Shown one piece after another: positions 63,816 to 64,000 of a stretch of 64,000 nucleotides of DNA. The DNA comes from Okapia johnstoni. Lineage: Eukaryota > Chordata > Mammalia > Artiodactyla > Giraffidae. How positions within the stretch are numbered: the stretch's first letter is position 1; the number at the start of each line of letters is the position of its first letter. The stretch spans positions 31,148,001 through 31,212,000 of the forward strand of contig CM044309.1 in NCBI GenBank assembly GCA_024291935.2, read 5' to 3'. The notes beneath the pieces were generated by a model. It saw only the letters and a program-made list of their open reading frames with translations. It made no database searches and was not told the origin of the DNA. The position numbers and the translations under genes were made by a program.

Positions 63816-64000
63816 GGGCTTCCGTGGTGGCTCAGACAGTAAAGAATCTGCCTGCAATGTGGGAGACCTGGGTTCGATTCCTCCATTGGGAACATCCCCT
63901 GGAGAAGGGCGTGGCAACTCACTCCAGTATTTTTGCCTGGAGAATCCCCATGGACAGAGGAGCCTAGTAGGCTACATACAGCCCATGGGTCGCAAAGAGT
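63816..64000 (+). mobile_element. Bov-tA SINE, cut by the window end
   Basis: 'gggcttccgtggtggctcag', 'gggagacctgggttcgattc', 'tccagtatttttgcctggag', 'gaggagcctagtaggctaca', up to 'gggtcgcaaagagt' at the last base. The tail and right duplication lie outside. Confidence 0.93.

Noticed and set aside
1..64000. CRISPR arrays, operons, ribosome binding sites, integrons and other prokaryotic systems
   Set aside because: The repeat content is entirely ruminant nuclear; regular short repeats present are microsatellites or interspersed SINEs.

Overview
This window is nuclear DNA from a ruminant, most likely a bovid (cattle, sheep, goat or a close relative). The evidence is the repeat fauna. There are about two dozen Bov-tA / Bov-A2 SINEs (a tRNA-derived head joined to a BovB-derived tail), nine 5'-truncated BovB (RTE) LINE fragments, CHR-1 and CHR-2 cetartiodactyl SINEs, 3' ends of ruminant-type L1, and a short mariner MITE. 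Beneath these lies the usual mammalian layer of MIR, L2, MER5A, MER20, Tigger-like, MaLR LTR and old L1 fragments. Family names were assigned by eye from remembered consensus features, without an alignment program. Subfamily names and edges (roughly +/-10-20 bp unless a target-site duplication is quoted) should be read that way.

I find no protein-coding gene, rRNA, functional tRNA, CpG island or gene-scale open frame. Open frames are short, lie in repeats, or are translations of a GGAA microsatellite. The window looks like intergenic DNA or one very long intron. Two short segments near 5 kb have paired splice-site-like sequences around an open frame; they are offered only as weak exon candidates.

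Layout. 0-7 kb: SINEs, a MER5A copy, the exon candidates, and a three-layer nest (L2 > MaLR LTR > CHR-1). 7-17 kb: mostly unique sequence with two CpG-retaining blocks. 17-21 kb: SINEs and unique AT-rich DNA. 21.1-22.6 kb: a Bov-A2 SINE, bounded by a perfect 12-bp duplication, that contains about 1.04 kb of (GGAA)n plus (CA)n. 23-28 kb: dense SINE/LINE cluster with two BovB pieces. 28-33 kb: unique sequence with an enhancer-like block near 32 kb. 33-39 kb: a Tigger-like element split by a SINE, an L1 tail split by a SINE, MIR/L2, CHR-2 and BovB. 39-46 kb: unique sequence, another CpG-retaining block, and an L2 split by a SINE. 46.7-47.2 kb: solitary endogenous-retrovirus LTR. 47.7-48.3 kb: the strongest candidate conserved regulatory block. 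48-56 kb: MIR/L2, BovB, nested L1s and a second Bov-A2 dimer. 57-64 kb: long unique stretch, mariner MITE, twin BovB fragments, a hAT fragment and a SINE cut by the window end.

The parts do not form a pathway. What can be read is insertion history (young SINEs with intact duplications inside MIR, L2, Tigger and L1) and a few unique blocks whose CpG retention or motif arrangement suggests regulatory function. I did not find a new gene system. The most unusual object is the SINE-embedded GGAA array; the best functional leads are the blocks at 31.9-32.1 kb and 47.7-48.3 kb.
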